Assembly: GCF_000516985.1 (NCBI RefSeq)
Contig: NW_006917092.1
Location: forward strand, 698,619-762,618
DNA: 64,000 bases
Direction of reading: 5' to 3'
From: Pestalotiopsis fici W106-1
Lineage: Eukaryota > Ascomycota > Sordariomycetes > Amphisphaeriales > Sporocadaceae
This document shows, one piece after another, positions 47,550 to 58,742 of this stretch (its first letter is position 1; each line of letters begins with the position of its first letter). The notes under the pieces are model-generated. The model saw only the letters and a program-made list of their open reading frames with translations. It made no database searches and was not told the DNA's origin. Made by a program: the position numbers and the translations under genes.

Positions 47550-48039
47550 AGTAGCTAATGGGTCTGTGATGAGGTTCAAGGAAGAAATGACTCGGCCAAG
47601 ATTCTGGAATCAATGGGAACACTGCTTTAATTCTCGTGTGATATATCCACATTCAGATCAGAATATCTGGCAAAAGACCGAAGGTGATTGCTGCGCGCAA
47701 TCCTTGCTATATCGTTCATCTCTCTGGCCCTCGATGGTCCTGTTGGTCCGAGCAGTTATCCCGCGAATTTGTGGGTCGCCTATAATTCCGGAACATCCTT
47801 ACAACACCAATCATGTATCCGAGGCCCGCGCATGCCGTGACGTTGCCACTTCGGCATTCTGAGTAGGCAAGGGGAAAGTAGAAATCGAGGATAGTTTTAG
47901 ACGCTAACTGTGTATGTGATGGACTTTTTGAGTACCCCAAGAAACATACACCCTCCTGAAAAGCTTCCGTTAACTAGTCTCAAAACTGAACGCCCGTCCT
48001 CCCTACTCTTTCTACCCCATACCAGTTCTGCCTTTCATC
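47550..48039. promoter_or_regulatory. Divergent promoter, dioxygenase / P450
   Basis: 490 bases between divergent starts, allowing joint control. It contains a TCCGGAACA word near 47787-47795. No reading frame of note. Confidence 0.45.
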
Positions 48040-49987
48040 ATGGACGCACAAGTCGACGAATCTTCCAAGCACCTGGACTTTACAATAATTCACAAGCAGT
48101 TCATCGTCGGACTCGCGGTGATCTCAGTACTAGCATGGCTGCTTCAATCTCTTTTCTTGGCTTGTCGAGACGGCCTTCGTGACGTGCCTGGACCATGGCC
48201 CGCAAAGTTCACCCCGCTGTGGCGGTTCATGTTTGTGTACAATGGCGAGGCCCATGAAAAGTACCGAAAACTACATGCTGAATATGGTCCCATCGTACGG
48301 ACGGCTCCTAATGTGGTAGATATTTCGGACCCATCCGCCATACCCGCGCTTTATGGTATTGGCAGCATGTATTTCAAGGCACGTAGGCATTCTTCCACCC
48401 CCCCCCCCTCTCTCTCCTCTGAGACCACATTGGCGCGGCGTTAGAGCATGTAGTCTGACAAAACTGGCTTGTGCCAATCAGTCCGATTTCTACAGCACAT
48501 TCGACGTCATTCATGAGAAAGATTTCATGTCGAGCATGTTCTCAACTCGGTCTTCCAATGAGCACAAGGCGATAAAACGGCCAGTTGCACAAAAATACAG
48601 CATGAGCTCCATTAGAACCCTCGAGTATCTTGTCGATCCATGCAGCGAGATATTCACCAATGCCATGGAGGAGCTCGAAGGTCAAGTAATTGATCTAGGC
48701 GTCTGGTTGCAGTGGTACGCCTTTGATGTCATTGGGGCCATGACTTTTGCAAAGCGATTCGGATTTATGGAACAGCGAAAAGATGTTAAAAACGTCATTT
48801 CAGGCATCGATTTGGGTCTCCGAGTTGGCAGTATCCTTGGACAGATCCCGTTGCTGAACTGCTTGTCATGGAGAAGCAAGACCATCCGCAATGCCTTCGG
48901 TCACTTCTCGCTTTCAGATCCTATGGACATTGTTACAAAGGTAAGCATCGGACAGTATTCAGCTATCTACTTTTTCACCATTTCCTTTAGCTGCAAATTC
49001 ACTTCTAACAAGTTCAGATGGTGTTGGAAGCCGTTGAGGCGTATGACGCGGAAGCAGCCACGGGAAATGAACGGGGTGATTTCCTAGCATTTTTCCGACA
49101 GCAATCAAAGTCATCGGGGGAGTCTATGGCGCAAAAGGAGTTAATGAACCATCTAACCAACAACCTGTAAGTCGATTCAGGCGACAAATACAAATCGCTC
49201 TTCCCTTCATAATGTGCATTACTTGTCTAATCGTATAATCGTGTAGGCTGGCAGGCAGCGACACCACTGCTATCTCATTGAGAGCCGTGTTCTACTATTT
49301 TCTGCGAAACCCACAGTGTTATGACAAGCTACAAGCAGAGATAGACCATTATGATGATTCTGGGAAACTCTCGCCTGTAATAAGTTACACCGAGAGTCTA
49401 CAAATGAACTATCTGTACGTGTACATGAATACCATCTCAGATTGTCAAGGTACCTTTACTAATCAACGGGCCTCCAAACAGTCACCTGGTTTTGAAAGAA
49501 GCCATGCGGATGCATCCGGGAGTACAGTTTCCTCTCGAGAGGGTAGTTCCCAGTGGGGGTGTCAAAATCTGTGGGCAGTTCATACCCGAAGGTGCCGTGG
49601 TGGGTGTGAATGCAGCAGTTATCCATAGGGATCGTAAGATCTTTGGCGACGATGCGGATGAGTTCCGGCCCCAGCGTTGGCTCTGCGATGAAGAGAAGGC
49701 CAAGAATATGGACCGCCACCTTTTGACCGTAAGCCTACCGAACCTGACTAGACTAGTGTCTTCAAACTGACGATAAGTAGTTCGGGGCGGGAGCGAGAAC
49801 GTGTATCGGAAAGAATATCTCTATTATGGAGATGGGTAAACTTGTCCCACAGGTGCTGCGACAGTTTCAATTGGAGTGGGCGTCGGATGAGCCGGAATGG
49901 AAGATTCAAACATACTGGTTTGCTAAGCAGACTGGATTGCTTGTACGTTTTCGTAAACGATCTCGACCCGCCAAGGCCGCTACATGA
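48040..49987 (+). CDS. Cytochrome P450, pisatin-demethylase-like
   Basis: 522 residues from exons 48040-48378, 48482-48940, 49018-49166, 49247-49414, 49482-49728 and 49781-49987. An N-terminal membrane anchor (about 22-42, VGLAVISVLAWLLQSLFLA) is followed by the DVPGPWPAKFTPLWR hinge. The I-helix oxygen motif is LAGSDTTAIS, the K-helix ExxR motif is EAMR, and the heme loop FGAGARTCIGKN has its Cys ligand at 462. The segment YEKDF-like IHEKDFMSSMFSTRSSNEHK followed by RPVAQKYSMSS places it with pisatin-demethylase-type CYPs, which often demethylate or hydroxylate phenolics at the ER. Intron 1 appears to be a GC-AG intron, because only that splice joins YGIGSMYFK to SDFYSTF. Confidence 0.92.
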
Positions 49988-51941
49988 TGGCTTTGTGGGC
50001 GGTAGGCGCTTATTTCTTGCAGCTGAAGAAAGAGAACATAAGCCATCCAGGGAACGCAGATGAATTGAGTAGAATCAACTACATTGGGCTTTATTCGCAC
50101 AGGTACATCTGAGGTTGGGGGGGTTTATGGCAGTTTTTGGTCAAAAGGATTGGTCATTCAACATTACTTTCTGTAATATCATGCTCGACTTGTTGTGATC
50201 ATCGGAGATATATAGGCCTGTCCACAAGTTCCGACTTATACAATCATATTTCCGACTGCATGCTGCTGTTTTAGCTCAACGAATACTATAATTTGGTGCT
50301 GTAAAAAGGCAGGAATAAGTGGAACACTTTATCACCCATGCATATATTTGACCATCCAACCTTTGTTGAACATGGATAAACCAACCAATACAACATCTAT
50401 CATCCCTTTCGTGTCACAAATTTTAACGTAAACAGGGTTGTCATTACCTCCCGTCTAAGATTTGGTACAGCTTGTTGCTGAGAAATTAGCTAGAGGCACT
50501 GGACCGGCATGTTCTTGAGCAGGATAATGTTTATAATCGATTGCGCATTTTGCATAGCGTCAGTTCAGATCTTTCTCGACTGACAAGGAACAGTTGAACA
50601 TCGTTTGAGTCAGCACTTCAAGGTATGACAACAATCACACTCTGCGCGTGGAAGAAAGAATTGTGAAAGAGCAGTGTAGAGACCAGACGTTTATTAAACA
50701 AGCGACAAGTAGGAACAGAATTATTATCAATATCATGGTCAGTGGGCATTGACTTACCTAAGAGCGACTTTGAAATCGTGGCGGCAGTATACAGAGCCAG
50801 AGCTTGATTAATGGTCTCGCTTATAGAAATGCGAGCCATGAATGCGAGATGTGGAGTCGAATTGATTCAAATACACTAAAATCTACGCTTAGAATTAGAC
50901 AGCGGCGGGGGCGTTCTTTTTGGTAAAGCTTATTTCTATCAGGTTCATTTTTAGAAGTTTTGAGGGCCCTGCGTAATAATCCCTGCCAAGCCTAGGGAAT
51001 GAACGTTGTCCACGGGAGCCAAAGCTTGAATCCCTGGGCAAAATCTTGTCGCTGGCAAATAATGTAGCGGGCCTGGAAATCATGGTCAAAAAGGCGCATT
51101 CAAGCTTATTTATTCAAATGAAAAATGATTAGAAATTCTGCAAAATCGTGATGCAACTGGATCTTATAGGCGCAAGACCGCCATCGGGCTCAGTCAGAAT
51201 GTCTATACTCTACACCATCGAGTGTGACTTTTACAGGGCATGCAATTGACTCTCTGTCCTGCATCTATATGATTGGGCAGTGTGTCCAATAATATCCGCC
51301 CTGTAAGTGACGCGCGTCTGGCTAATGAAGGGTCGAACCACAGCGTGGGTATTGAAGCTTGATTTATCCCGGCTATCTCTAAAATAGTGCCACCGATCCA
51401 GATCCACGGCGTCGCAAGTTCGGCAACAAGGTCCGAAGACAATAGAAAGCTGGGCCAGCCCATCGGAAGGATCGTTCAGAAAAATTGCAATAATGGTCTA
51501 GACAATATTTTCGACTTCTTCATATCTCATTCATGCCATTGATCTTGAGCACTATGGCAAATTTTATCAATGTTCTCGGCGTCGGCGTTGGCGTCGGCAT
51601 CCAGACCCTGGTATACCCCTTGTAGGTTCAAACCAGGAAGCATTTCCACTTCAAAAACAAACTATCGTAAATAGTCTATTATAAAATTCTTGAGATATCC
51701 TATATTTAGGTATTTTCTTCATGGTAGACGGGCACTGACAGTCTGACTAGCTCACAATCTAGTCCACGAGACATCATGGACTGATGGAGCCTTTGATGAA
51801 GCCTCGGCTTCAGAGATGAAATGAACTGGCGACTGGTTCTAGTCTCGCATTTCATAGCCCGAGAAAATGTGTATATAAGCACCTCGATGCCACTCATATG
51901 CGAATTAGGAGGGCCTCTCCAGCTACAGTTCAGTCATCAAT
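49988..51941. other. Intergenic, no confident gene
   Basis: About 2 kb. It holds the P450 3' UTR, one very short candidate gene (50610-50839, listed separately), and the promoter of the GH71 gene. Other short frames (50895-51089, 51203-51463) are unrecognised. Confidence 0.45.
50610..50839 (-). CDS. Candidate 37-residue microprotein, one intron
   Basis: Exon 1 (50758-50839) encodes MARISISETINQALALYTAA and onward to KSLL. A 116-base intron with a strong donor (GTAAGT) and acceptor (CGCAG) leads to exon 2 (50610-50641), which ends in a Cys-rich CDCCHTLKC and a stop. The phases agree. No homolog comes to mind. It could equally be a spliced noncoding transcript or chance. Confidence 0.25.
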
Positions 51942-54900
51942 ATGAAGCTCTGGTACGCGGCTTTGCCGCTCTTCGCGGCGAGCCGCACCCAAGCAAAGGC
52001 CGTCTTTGCTCACTTCATGGTACGTCATTGATTGGTATTGGTTCATGTGTCTCTTCAAACTGACACGGTGATGTTCAATAGGTCGGAAACACCGCAGAAT
52101 ATACTTCGGACACCTGGTCGGACGATTTTGGTCTTGCTCAAGATGCCCACCTCGACGCCTTCGCGCTCAACATGGCTTACGGTGACACTCTCAACGACGA
52201 TCAAGTCCCAACTGCGTTCTCAGTGGCAGAGAGCTTGGGCTTCAAGCTCTTCTTCTCGTTTGACTATGCTGGTAATGGCGCTTGGCCAGAAGCTGATGTC
52301 AAGTCCATGATTGAAAAGTATTCTTCAAGCTCGGCATACTTCTCAGATGGAGGGAAGCCTCTAGTCTCCACATTTGAAGGCCCGGACAACGCAGATGACT
52401 GGACCAGCATCAAGTCATCCACTGGCTGTCTCTTTATTCCCGACTGGTCCTCTCTCGGAGCCAAAGATGCCACTGCCTTGGGTGTCGCTGACGGTCTATT
52501 CAGTTGGGCCGCTTGGCCCAACGGCCCCAATAACATGAACACCTATGTCGATGCTTCTTACGAGGAGTTCATGACATCGTCCATGCCCTACATGATGGCT
52601 GTATCACCATGGTTCTACACTAACCTGCCCGGCTACAGCAAGAATTGGCTTTGGCGTGGCGACTCCCTGTGGAACGACCGATGGACTGAGGTGCTCTTTT
52701 GGCAGCCCGAGTACGTCGAGCTGTTGACCTGGAACGACTATGGTGAAAGCCACTACTTTGGACCAATCCGCGATAATACCGTTCTAGATGTCGGCGAGGC
52801 GCCTTTTGACTACGTTAGCGATATGCCTCATGACGGTTGGCGAGCATTGCTGCCGTTTTGGATCGACATGTATAAGACGGGCACGGCAAGTGTGTCCGAG
52901 GAAGTCTTGGTTATCTGGTATCGTGTCAACCCCGCGTCTGCATGCTCCAGTGGCGGTACAAGCGGCAATACGGCCAGCCAGTTCCAGGTGGAGTACCCGC
53001 CCAGCGAGGTCGTTCAGGATCGAATCTATTTTAATGCTCTGTTGACATCCGAGGCCTCTGTCACTGTCACCATTGGCGGAACGGCGGTGAGTGCAGAGTG
53101 GTCATCCAAGCCCTGGGATGGTGTAGGCGTGTACAATGGCAGCGCACCCATCAATGGTCTGACCGGTGCAGTCGTCGTTACAGTCAGTGGTATGTCCGTG
53201 ACGGGCAAGGATATTACAACCAGCTGCACTGACGGTTATTCGAACTTCAACGCCTGGGTTGGGTCTACTACAAAGAGCGTCTCTGCCGTTTCGCCCGAAC
53301 TGAATCTATCTGAACAAAATTGCACCAGTGGATGGGCCGTCGGAAACTTTCTCGGTCTCTGCGCTACGTCGTGTTACTATGGATACTGCCCCACCGGCGC
53401 GTGCCTCTGTACGTCAATGGGCCCGTTGAACGAATCGCCCGAATCGACTGGCGTGAAAGGGTATCCGATTGCCGGCGAGGGATCTAGCTATAGTGGTCTC
53501 TGCTCATTCGACTGTAACATTGGTTACTGTCCGGATACCGCATGCGGAACCACCGAGGTCGAGTTGACGGAGCCTACCGTCTCCCCCTTCACGCCGGCTT
53601 CCTGTACATCGGGGTCCTACACCTCGGATCCCAACTACGCGGGCCTATGTTCGTACGCCTGCAATTATGGCTTTTGTCCCATCTACAAGTGCACTTGCGA
53701 CAGCACCGGCACTCTTGTTCTCCCGCCCGACACGGAGGACGGCGAGTCGGGCGAGCCTATAGACTCGACCGACCAGAGCGGGTTGTGCGAATTTGCCTGC
53801 GCCCGCGGCTATTGTCCCGACGGTGCATGCACATACACTGGCGACGACGACACATATGTCGACGACACGGGCATTGTCAGCCACCGAACTGGTAGCGATT
53901 CCACCGTGCTGCCCATTAACTCGACCACTTGTCCCTACTGGGGCGACGCCGATACGACGGAGTGGAACACGCTCTTTTGCAACGTGACTGCAGACGAAGA
54001 TCTCATCTTGACATCGTATTCGGCGGCTGAGCGCTGGGAAAATGCATACGCGCAGCACGCTTACTCTTGCTTCGAGAGTTGGTACCTCAATGCCGAAAAG
54101 GCAGACGAACTTGGCTTCTTTGAGAGCTGGGAAGAGACCGTGCTGTACTATATGGGCTACAAGAACTACCAGATGAAGTGTCTGATTGATTCGGGCACCA
54201 ACTGTGATCAAGATATTAGCTGCAGTGGCAACGATTACACCCTCGCCGCCTATCTTGTATCGGGCTCCATGGTGCGGATCAAGAACTTTTATAATGATTG
54301 GTACGATGCCTTGGACCAGGTTGCTTCAAGTTTTGATTCCGAAGATGTAAGTATCTGAAAACCTGCTTCATTCCCCCCCCCCCCCCCCCCCCCCCCCCAA
54401 CAAAGTCTCTCGCTGACACATGGCATTACAGTTCAAAGAGACGTTCGCCAACGGTGAAGAGGACTCCATTGTGGATCAACTGAACAAGTGGGCACTCAAT
54501 ATGATTTTCGAGGCAGCCGGTAGTCTGATCTTCCGAGGACTCAGTACCTCGTTTGGATCAGCAGGTGAAAAGGCAGAAGAGTATCTCGGCAGTAGCTACG
54601 AGTCCTTCACCGAGTGGGCCGTGGACAAGATCATGCCCTCGGACAACGACGGCGTCAAGCTGTCTGTGATCGACTCCCTATTAAACGACACCATCTATAC
54701 TTCGCAAAAGGCTCTCGAGGACTACGTCACGGAGATATTCAACGGTAGCGGCACCAGTATGGCGCATCTCTACAATCAAATCCAGGGAGGCACTTGGTTG
54801 CACATTGCCGACGAGAAGGTCAGTGATGTCCGGGAGACGACCAAAAAGTTCGTCATTAGCCAGGTCCTCCAGCCGGCTTGGGCCTTGGCCACGAGCTCCA

Positions 54901-55445
54901 GCATTGTCATCATCGTTTCCGACGACAAAGACGATACGAGCAATCCGTTTGCAGGCGGGGGACTCAACGCAGACGAGGCCGAAAGTGTCCGCTACAGCTA
55001 CGACGGCCAGACCTTTTGGCTGGTGAGAATGAAGGAGTGTACTTCTTATGGATATCAATCCGACTCGTGCTCATCCGATCCTTGGGCGGCAGTCCACGGA
55101 CACGCGGCCCTGGAAACCTCTGACGCCTGGGGTTTGAACAAGACCGACATCATTGTCAGCTCCAACGAAGGCAAAAAGCTCAACGGGGGCGAAAACGGCT
55201 ACGTTCTCCAAGATGCCGGCGATGGAGCGTATTTTCTCAATGGCGCCGGCGACAAGTCCTCGTGGGTCTATGAAAATGGTGTACAGACGCCGGGTGTGTT
55301 TTCATACCCTATTTGCAGCTATGACTTGGCGCATATCAACTGGTCGGTGGCGAACTCAAAAGGCAGTTCGGTAGATATATGCAGCACGTACCCGTGCTGC
55401 TCCTGCGATGAACTAGGTGTAACTGGCGGCAGCTGCGAAGACTAA
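51942..55445 (+). CDS. Secreted GH71 alpha-1,3-glucanase with Cys-rich repeats
   Basis: 1118 residues from exons 51942-52019, 52082-54346 and 54432-55445. A signal peptide (MKLWYAALPLFAAS) leads directly into VFAHFM, the usual GH71 start. The GH71 domain runs to about residue 430, with NMAYGDTLND, FSFDYAGNGAW, the FEGPDN segment, SPWFYTNLPGYSKNW and LTWNDYGESHYFGP. Residues about 436-615 hold four GLCxxxC-x2-GYCP/GFCP units (CATSCYYGYCP, CSFDCNIGYCP, CSYACNYGFCP, CEFACARGYCP), a CBM24-like alpha-1,3-glucan-binding pattern. The last ~500 residues are unassigned but Cys-rich at the end (CSTYPCCSCDELG). Such mutanases hydrolyse alpha-1,3-glucan in fungal walls, either for remodelling or against other fungi. 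Intron 2 holds 26 consecutive C. Confidence 0.9.
54373..54398 (+). repeat. Homopolymer of 26 C inside an intron
   Basis: Uninterrupted C-run in intron 2 of the GH71 gene (54347-54431), between the donor and the acceptor. Its length is probably variable or poorly determined. Confidence 0.9.
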
Positions 55446-55810
55446 TACAGGAATTTGCATTATCGTAAATATTCCTTTTTATAGTTTGATTCCTTTGTTG
55501 GTTGATAGAAGCTATTGCATGGTTGCTACAGGACCGCATCTCACTATTGCGTCTCTGACCGAATTGGTGCAAAAGGACATAACTATGTATTTAACCTAGG
55601 TACTAAGTAGACGGGTTATTGCGTGGAGCCTTAACTAATGGTTTAAAGATAAAACAACTGTTTTTAGAACAAATTGATCTTATTTGCTTGAATGCTTTAA
55701 TTAGTTGACTTTTTATGCTGCTTAATTAAAGTCGTAGCTATTATTAAAGGCTTTATTGAAATATCGCTCTAATGCCTGCTCCCGTGTCACTTCGTTACGG
55801 CACTGCTTGT
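55446..55810. other. AT-rich convergent intergenic
   Basis: 365 bases between convergent genes. The part from 55446 to about 55490 aligns to the flank of the GH71 relic at 58.6 kb. The stretch 55620-55770 is notably TA-rich (taattag, cttaattaaag, attattaaagg), resembling RIP-degraded DNA. No gene. Confidence 0.5.
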
Positions 55811-57931
55811 CTATGGTAAGCTGTCACGTCTCGATCCGACCTGTCGCAGTCTGAGCGCAGCATCTCCATCCTCGAGAGATACCCAAATTCTGGCCGCCAT
55901 AGTCCTCATCCCATTCTCGGTCCTAAGATCGGCCTTATTCTCCCTTGGCCGGGGATGTACCACCATGGCCTCATCAACCCAGTCCATTCCACCAGGACCA
56001 TGAAGCAACAAGGCTAGTGGTGACGATTTCCACACGGGCAGTTCAGACCGGTGAGTCGCAAAGACCGTGAGAGCAAGAACAAGAAGGGTCAGCGAGGCTG
56101 TTATTGCTGGCAGTGCCAGCCACGCCCAGCTGGCCTGTATACAAGTGGCCCTATGAAAAGCTTGACCCAGTATCGGCTCGCTGTAGTTTGGGTCCCCATT
56201 CAGACGGGTCCATACTGTCAAGGTTTGTGCGACGCTCTCGAAAACGGCATTGATGCTCGTCATGTTGATGTTCCCCGAATCGTATAAATAACGTATCTGT
56301 TGTGGACCACTGAAGTCATCCACTTCTCCTTCTAGTGTGTCGGAAAGAGTATCAAACATATCAATCAAGATGTTTTTTTCGAAGATATAGACACACTTTT
56401 TTGAAAGAAAAGATTTCACGACCGGCAAGAATGTAAGATCATTAAGATCATGTCGTGTCCCGGTCAATTTGTATGGGAGCCAGCGGCCCTTGCCATGCAA
56501 ATCATAACCTTGAGCAGCAAGCTCAGTGCGGTCCTGTTCGATGATGCAATGCTTATCAAGTATACTAAAGGTCGACATTCCCCGGGCCCATGGGATATCA
56601 CTTGTTGACTCCGTCAGATTCTCATGAATCTCAAAGGAATTTATATCTGCGGTGTATGTGCGAACGCAAGGCTGGATGGAACATTGAGCGACGCCATAGC
56701 CACGACAGCTCCACGTATTGTTTGTGTGTGAGCTATCACAGATTTTTGGGCGCTCTGAAAGTGGGGGAAAAGCACCAAACCAAGGATTCACAGCATATAT
56801 TACGCCGTAATCGACGCCTTGGATGAATTCATAATTGCCGGTCGTGTTTTGGATGTCGGCATGAGTTGACCTCCAAACTGCCTTGACTTTTAGTCGTGGA
56901 CCAGAGTAGGAGCTGGTAGAGCCGTACGTGGTAAATGTGGCCGAAAAATAAGAATTAACTGCCGTCGTGTGGTTGCATATCTGACCAGAGCAATGAGTTT
57001 GGTATTCAATTTGATCCGAAAGGTCTTTGCACTTGCTACAAAATGCAAGCGTACTGTAACTAGTGTCGAAAGTACAATTTCCTGTAGAGCAATAAAAGCC
57101 GGACAGATTTGGCGGTTGATAGTAACCTGAAGCAAGAGCCGGCTGTAATGTGGTTGGCAACATTCTGAGCTGGAATACATTCGTCCGAGGTATTGATGGG
57201 CTTTTTCCACCAGCGGATAGTATATTGCAACTAGTCAATTGTGACAGTTGCTGGAAAAATGGGTCGAGGGCAATGCCAAATATGGTCACCAAAGCGGCTA
57301 AAGCCACTACTGGTTGGCGCAGATGACGCATATATAGCCATTTAACTGCACCGTAAGGGCTTCTTCCTGCGTCCTGAAATAAGGCGACGTCTTTAAGAGG
57401 ATGCCGAGAACGATACCATCTCCATTGCAGCTGGCCAACGCAAGAGATTAAAATAAGAGCCATGCTGCCTTTAAAGACGAAAGCGTAGGTTGAGATCAAG
57501 GCGTTGATGGTTATAGACAGAGGCCATTCTGGAATAGGTTGTCCGTCATGTATACGTAGAGTGATTACGGTTGCGATAATCATAACGAGTAACAAAATTG
57601 CGTTTATAGTCTCTGATATCCAATATTCAATTCCGAAATAACGGTATTGTGGTGCCTTTGGGGACCTTTCTTTTGCTGACTGTACGGTTTGTGAATCGAT
57701 CTCGACTGAAGCTACACGACTGTCGAGCCACGCATCTGCTGCTCTCTCCGTGAGAGTAAGTACAGAATCAGATTGCTGGCTGTCTGGGCATATTTGTAAC
57801 GCCGGTTTTAGCGCTGGATTTGAGCTTGCCTCAGCGTTGAAACTTGTGCCTGTAGATGCATCTGACGGATGGATAGCGCTCTGAGCGTCATCTCTCAGCA
57901 AAGAAATCTCAGTAGAGGAGTCCAATGCCAT
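55811..57931 (-). CDS. DUF3176 family membrane protein
   Basis: A single exon of 706 residues starting MALDSSTEISLL. After a ~100-residue soluble N-terminus come three membrane helices: about 105-126 (IS..NAILLLVMIIATVI), 139-165 (ITINALISTYAFVF..ALILIS) and 206-223 (VVALAALVTIFGIAL). A long, Cys- and Asn-glycosylation-rich external region follows, with FYCSTGNCTFDTSYSTLAFCS and CSGQICNHTT. A last helix lies near 625-650 (WLALPAITASLTLLVLALTVF). The YSTLAFCSKCKDLSDQI and GNCTF motifs are typical of fungal DUF3176 proteins. Their function is unknown; the family is expanded in plant- and insect-associated fungi. Confidence 0.88.
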   Translation of the reverse strand: MALDSSTEISLLRDDAQSAIHPSDASTGTSFNAEASSNPALKPALQICPDSQQSDSVLTLTERAADAWLDSRVASVEIDSQTVQSAKERSPKAPQYRYFGIEYWISETINAILLLVMIIATVITLRIHDGQPIPEWPLSITINALISTYAFVFKGSMALILISCVGQLQWRWYRSRHPLKDVALFQDAGRSPYGAVKWLYMRHLRQPVVALAALVTIFGIALDPFFQQLSQLTSCNILSAGGKSPSIPRTNVFQLRMLPTTLQPALASGYYQPPNLSGFYCSTGNCTFDTSYSTLAFCSKCKDLSDQIEYQTHCSGQICNHTTAVNSYFSATFTTYGSTSSYSGPRLKVKAVWRSTHADIQNTTGNYEFIQGVDYGVIYAVNPWFGAFPPLSERPKICDSSHTNNTWSCRGYGVAQCSIQPCVRTYTADINSFEIHENLTESTSDIPWARGMSTFSILDKHCIIEQDRTELAAQGYDLHGKGRWLPYKLTGTRHDLNDLTFLPVVKSFLSKKCVYIFEKNILIDMFDTLSDTLEGEVDDFSGPQQIRYLYDSGNINMTSINAVFESVAQTLTVWTRLNGDPNYSEPILGQAFHRATCIQASWAWLALPAITASLTLLVLALTVFATHRSELPVWKSSPLALLLHGPGGMDWVDEAMVVHPRPRENKADLRTENGMRTMAARIWVSLEDGDAALRLRQVGSRRDSLP

Positions 57932-58460
57932 TTTGAAACAAATGTATAAATCGGCAGACCCTTAGAGATGCCCTTTTAGTTTGCCGGTCCCTAAGTACTG
58001 CGTGGCAATGAGATACTGGGATGCTGAACATGACAGAGTGCCCATGTAATATGCTGCGCGAATATGTGGATAAATCCATCTACTCAGCTATTTATTGTTC
58101 ATCATGATTGTAAAGAAGTGTCACACGAGACACTAAGTCTCGGACGGGCCAGCCTACATATAGCACACGAAGTGTTGTACGACCCAGGAACAATTAAAAA
58201 TAAGCATTGGTGTCACACAAATTACAAATAACACAAAAAAACGTCGCAAGGGTAAGACTAGCCTCGTATTATTACTGAGAATTCTTAAAATATTGGCTGT
58301 GGTGGCGCTCGCCAGAGATTGCATTGGTCACACTCGGCCCAATCCATTATCTCAAGTTGGCTGTAAATGTGACTGTCGCGTTTAATTGGTTTGAAAGAGA
58401 GCTAAAGGAGGGCGGAGGGGGCCTCCATGCAAAACAGAACGCATTGGCCTCAGCATTAGA
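57932..58460. other. Intergenic
   Basis: 529 bases: promoter of the DUF3176 gene on the left, then unremarkable DNA up to the GH71 relic. No gene was recognised. Confidence 0.45.
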
Positions 58461-58655
58461 ATCGCCCGGTGTATTTTCGCAACCTACTTGCAGCTATGAC
58501 TTGGCGCACATCAACCGCACTCGGAAGGGAGTTCGGTGGATAAATGTAGCACCTATCCGTGCTGCTCCTGCGATGAGCTCGGTGTAACTGGCGGCAGCTG
58601 CTAAGACCAAGACGGGAACTCGCACTGCCGCAAATATTCCTTCTTGTAGTCCGAT
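58461..58655 (+). pseudogene. Relic of the GH71 gene 3' end
   Basis: This aligns to 55288-55490 (GH71 C-terminus plus 3' flank). SPGVFSQPTCSYDLAHIN matches TPGVFSYPICSYDLAHIN. A small deletion then shifts the frame, after which another frame reads CSTYPCCSCDELGVTGGSC as in the intact gene, ending in a TAA where the intact gene has GAA. No upstream GH71 sequence remains. It is a decayed partial duplicate, not an expressed gene. Its last bases lie about 90 bases from the 3' end of the next gene. Confidence 0.85.
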
Positions 58656-58742
58656 ACTTTTTCAGTAATACCTTTCACTTCGAACCCTTGGTACTAAATG
58701 TAATATTTGCTTCGTATCCTGGCCCCGATTCCAATGTACTAT

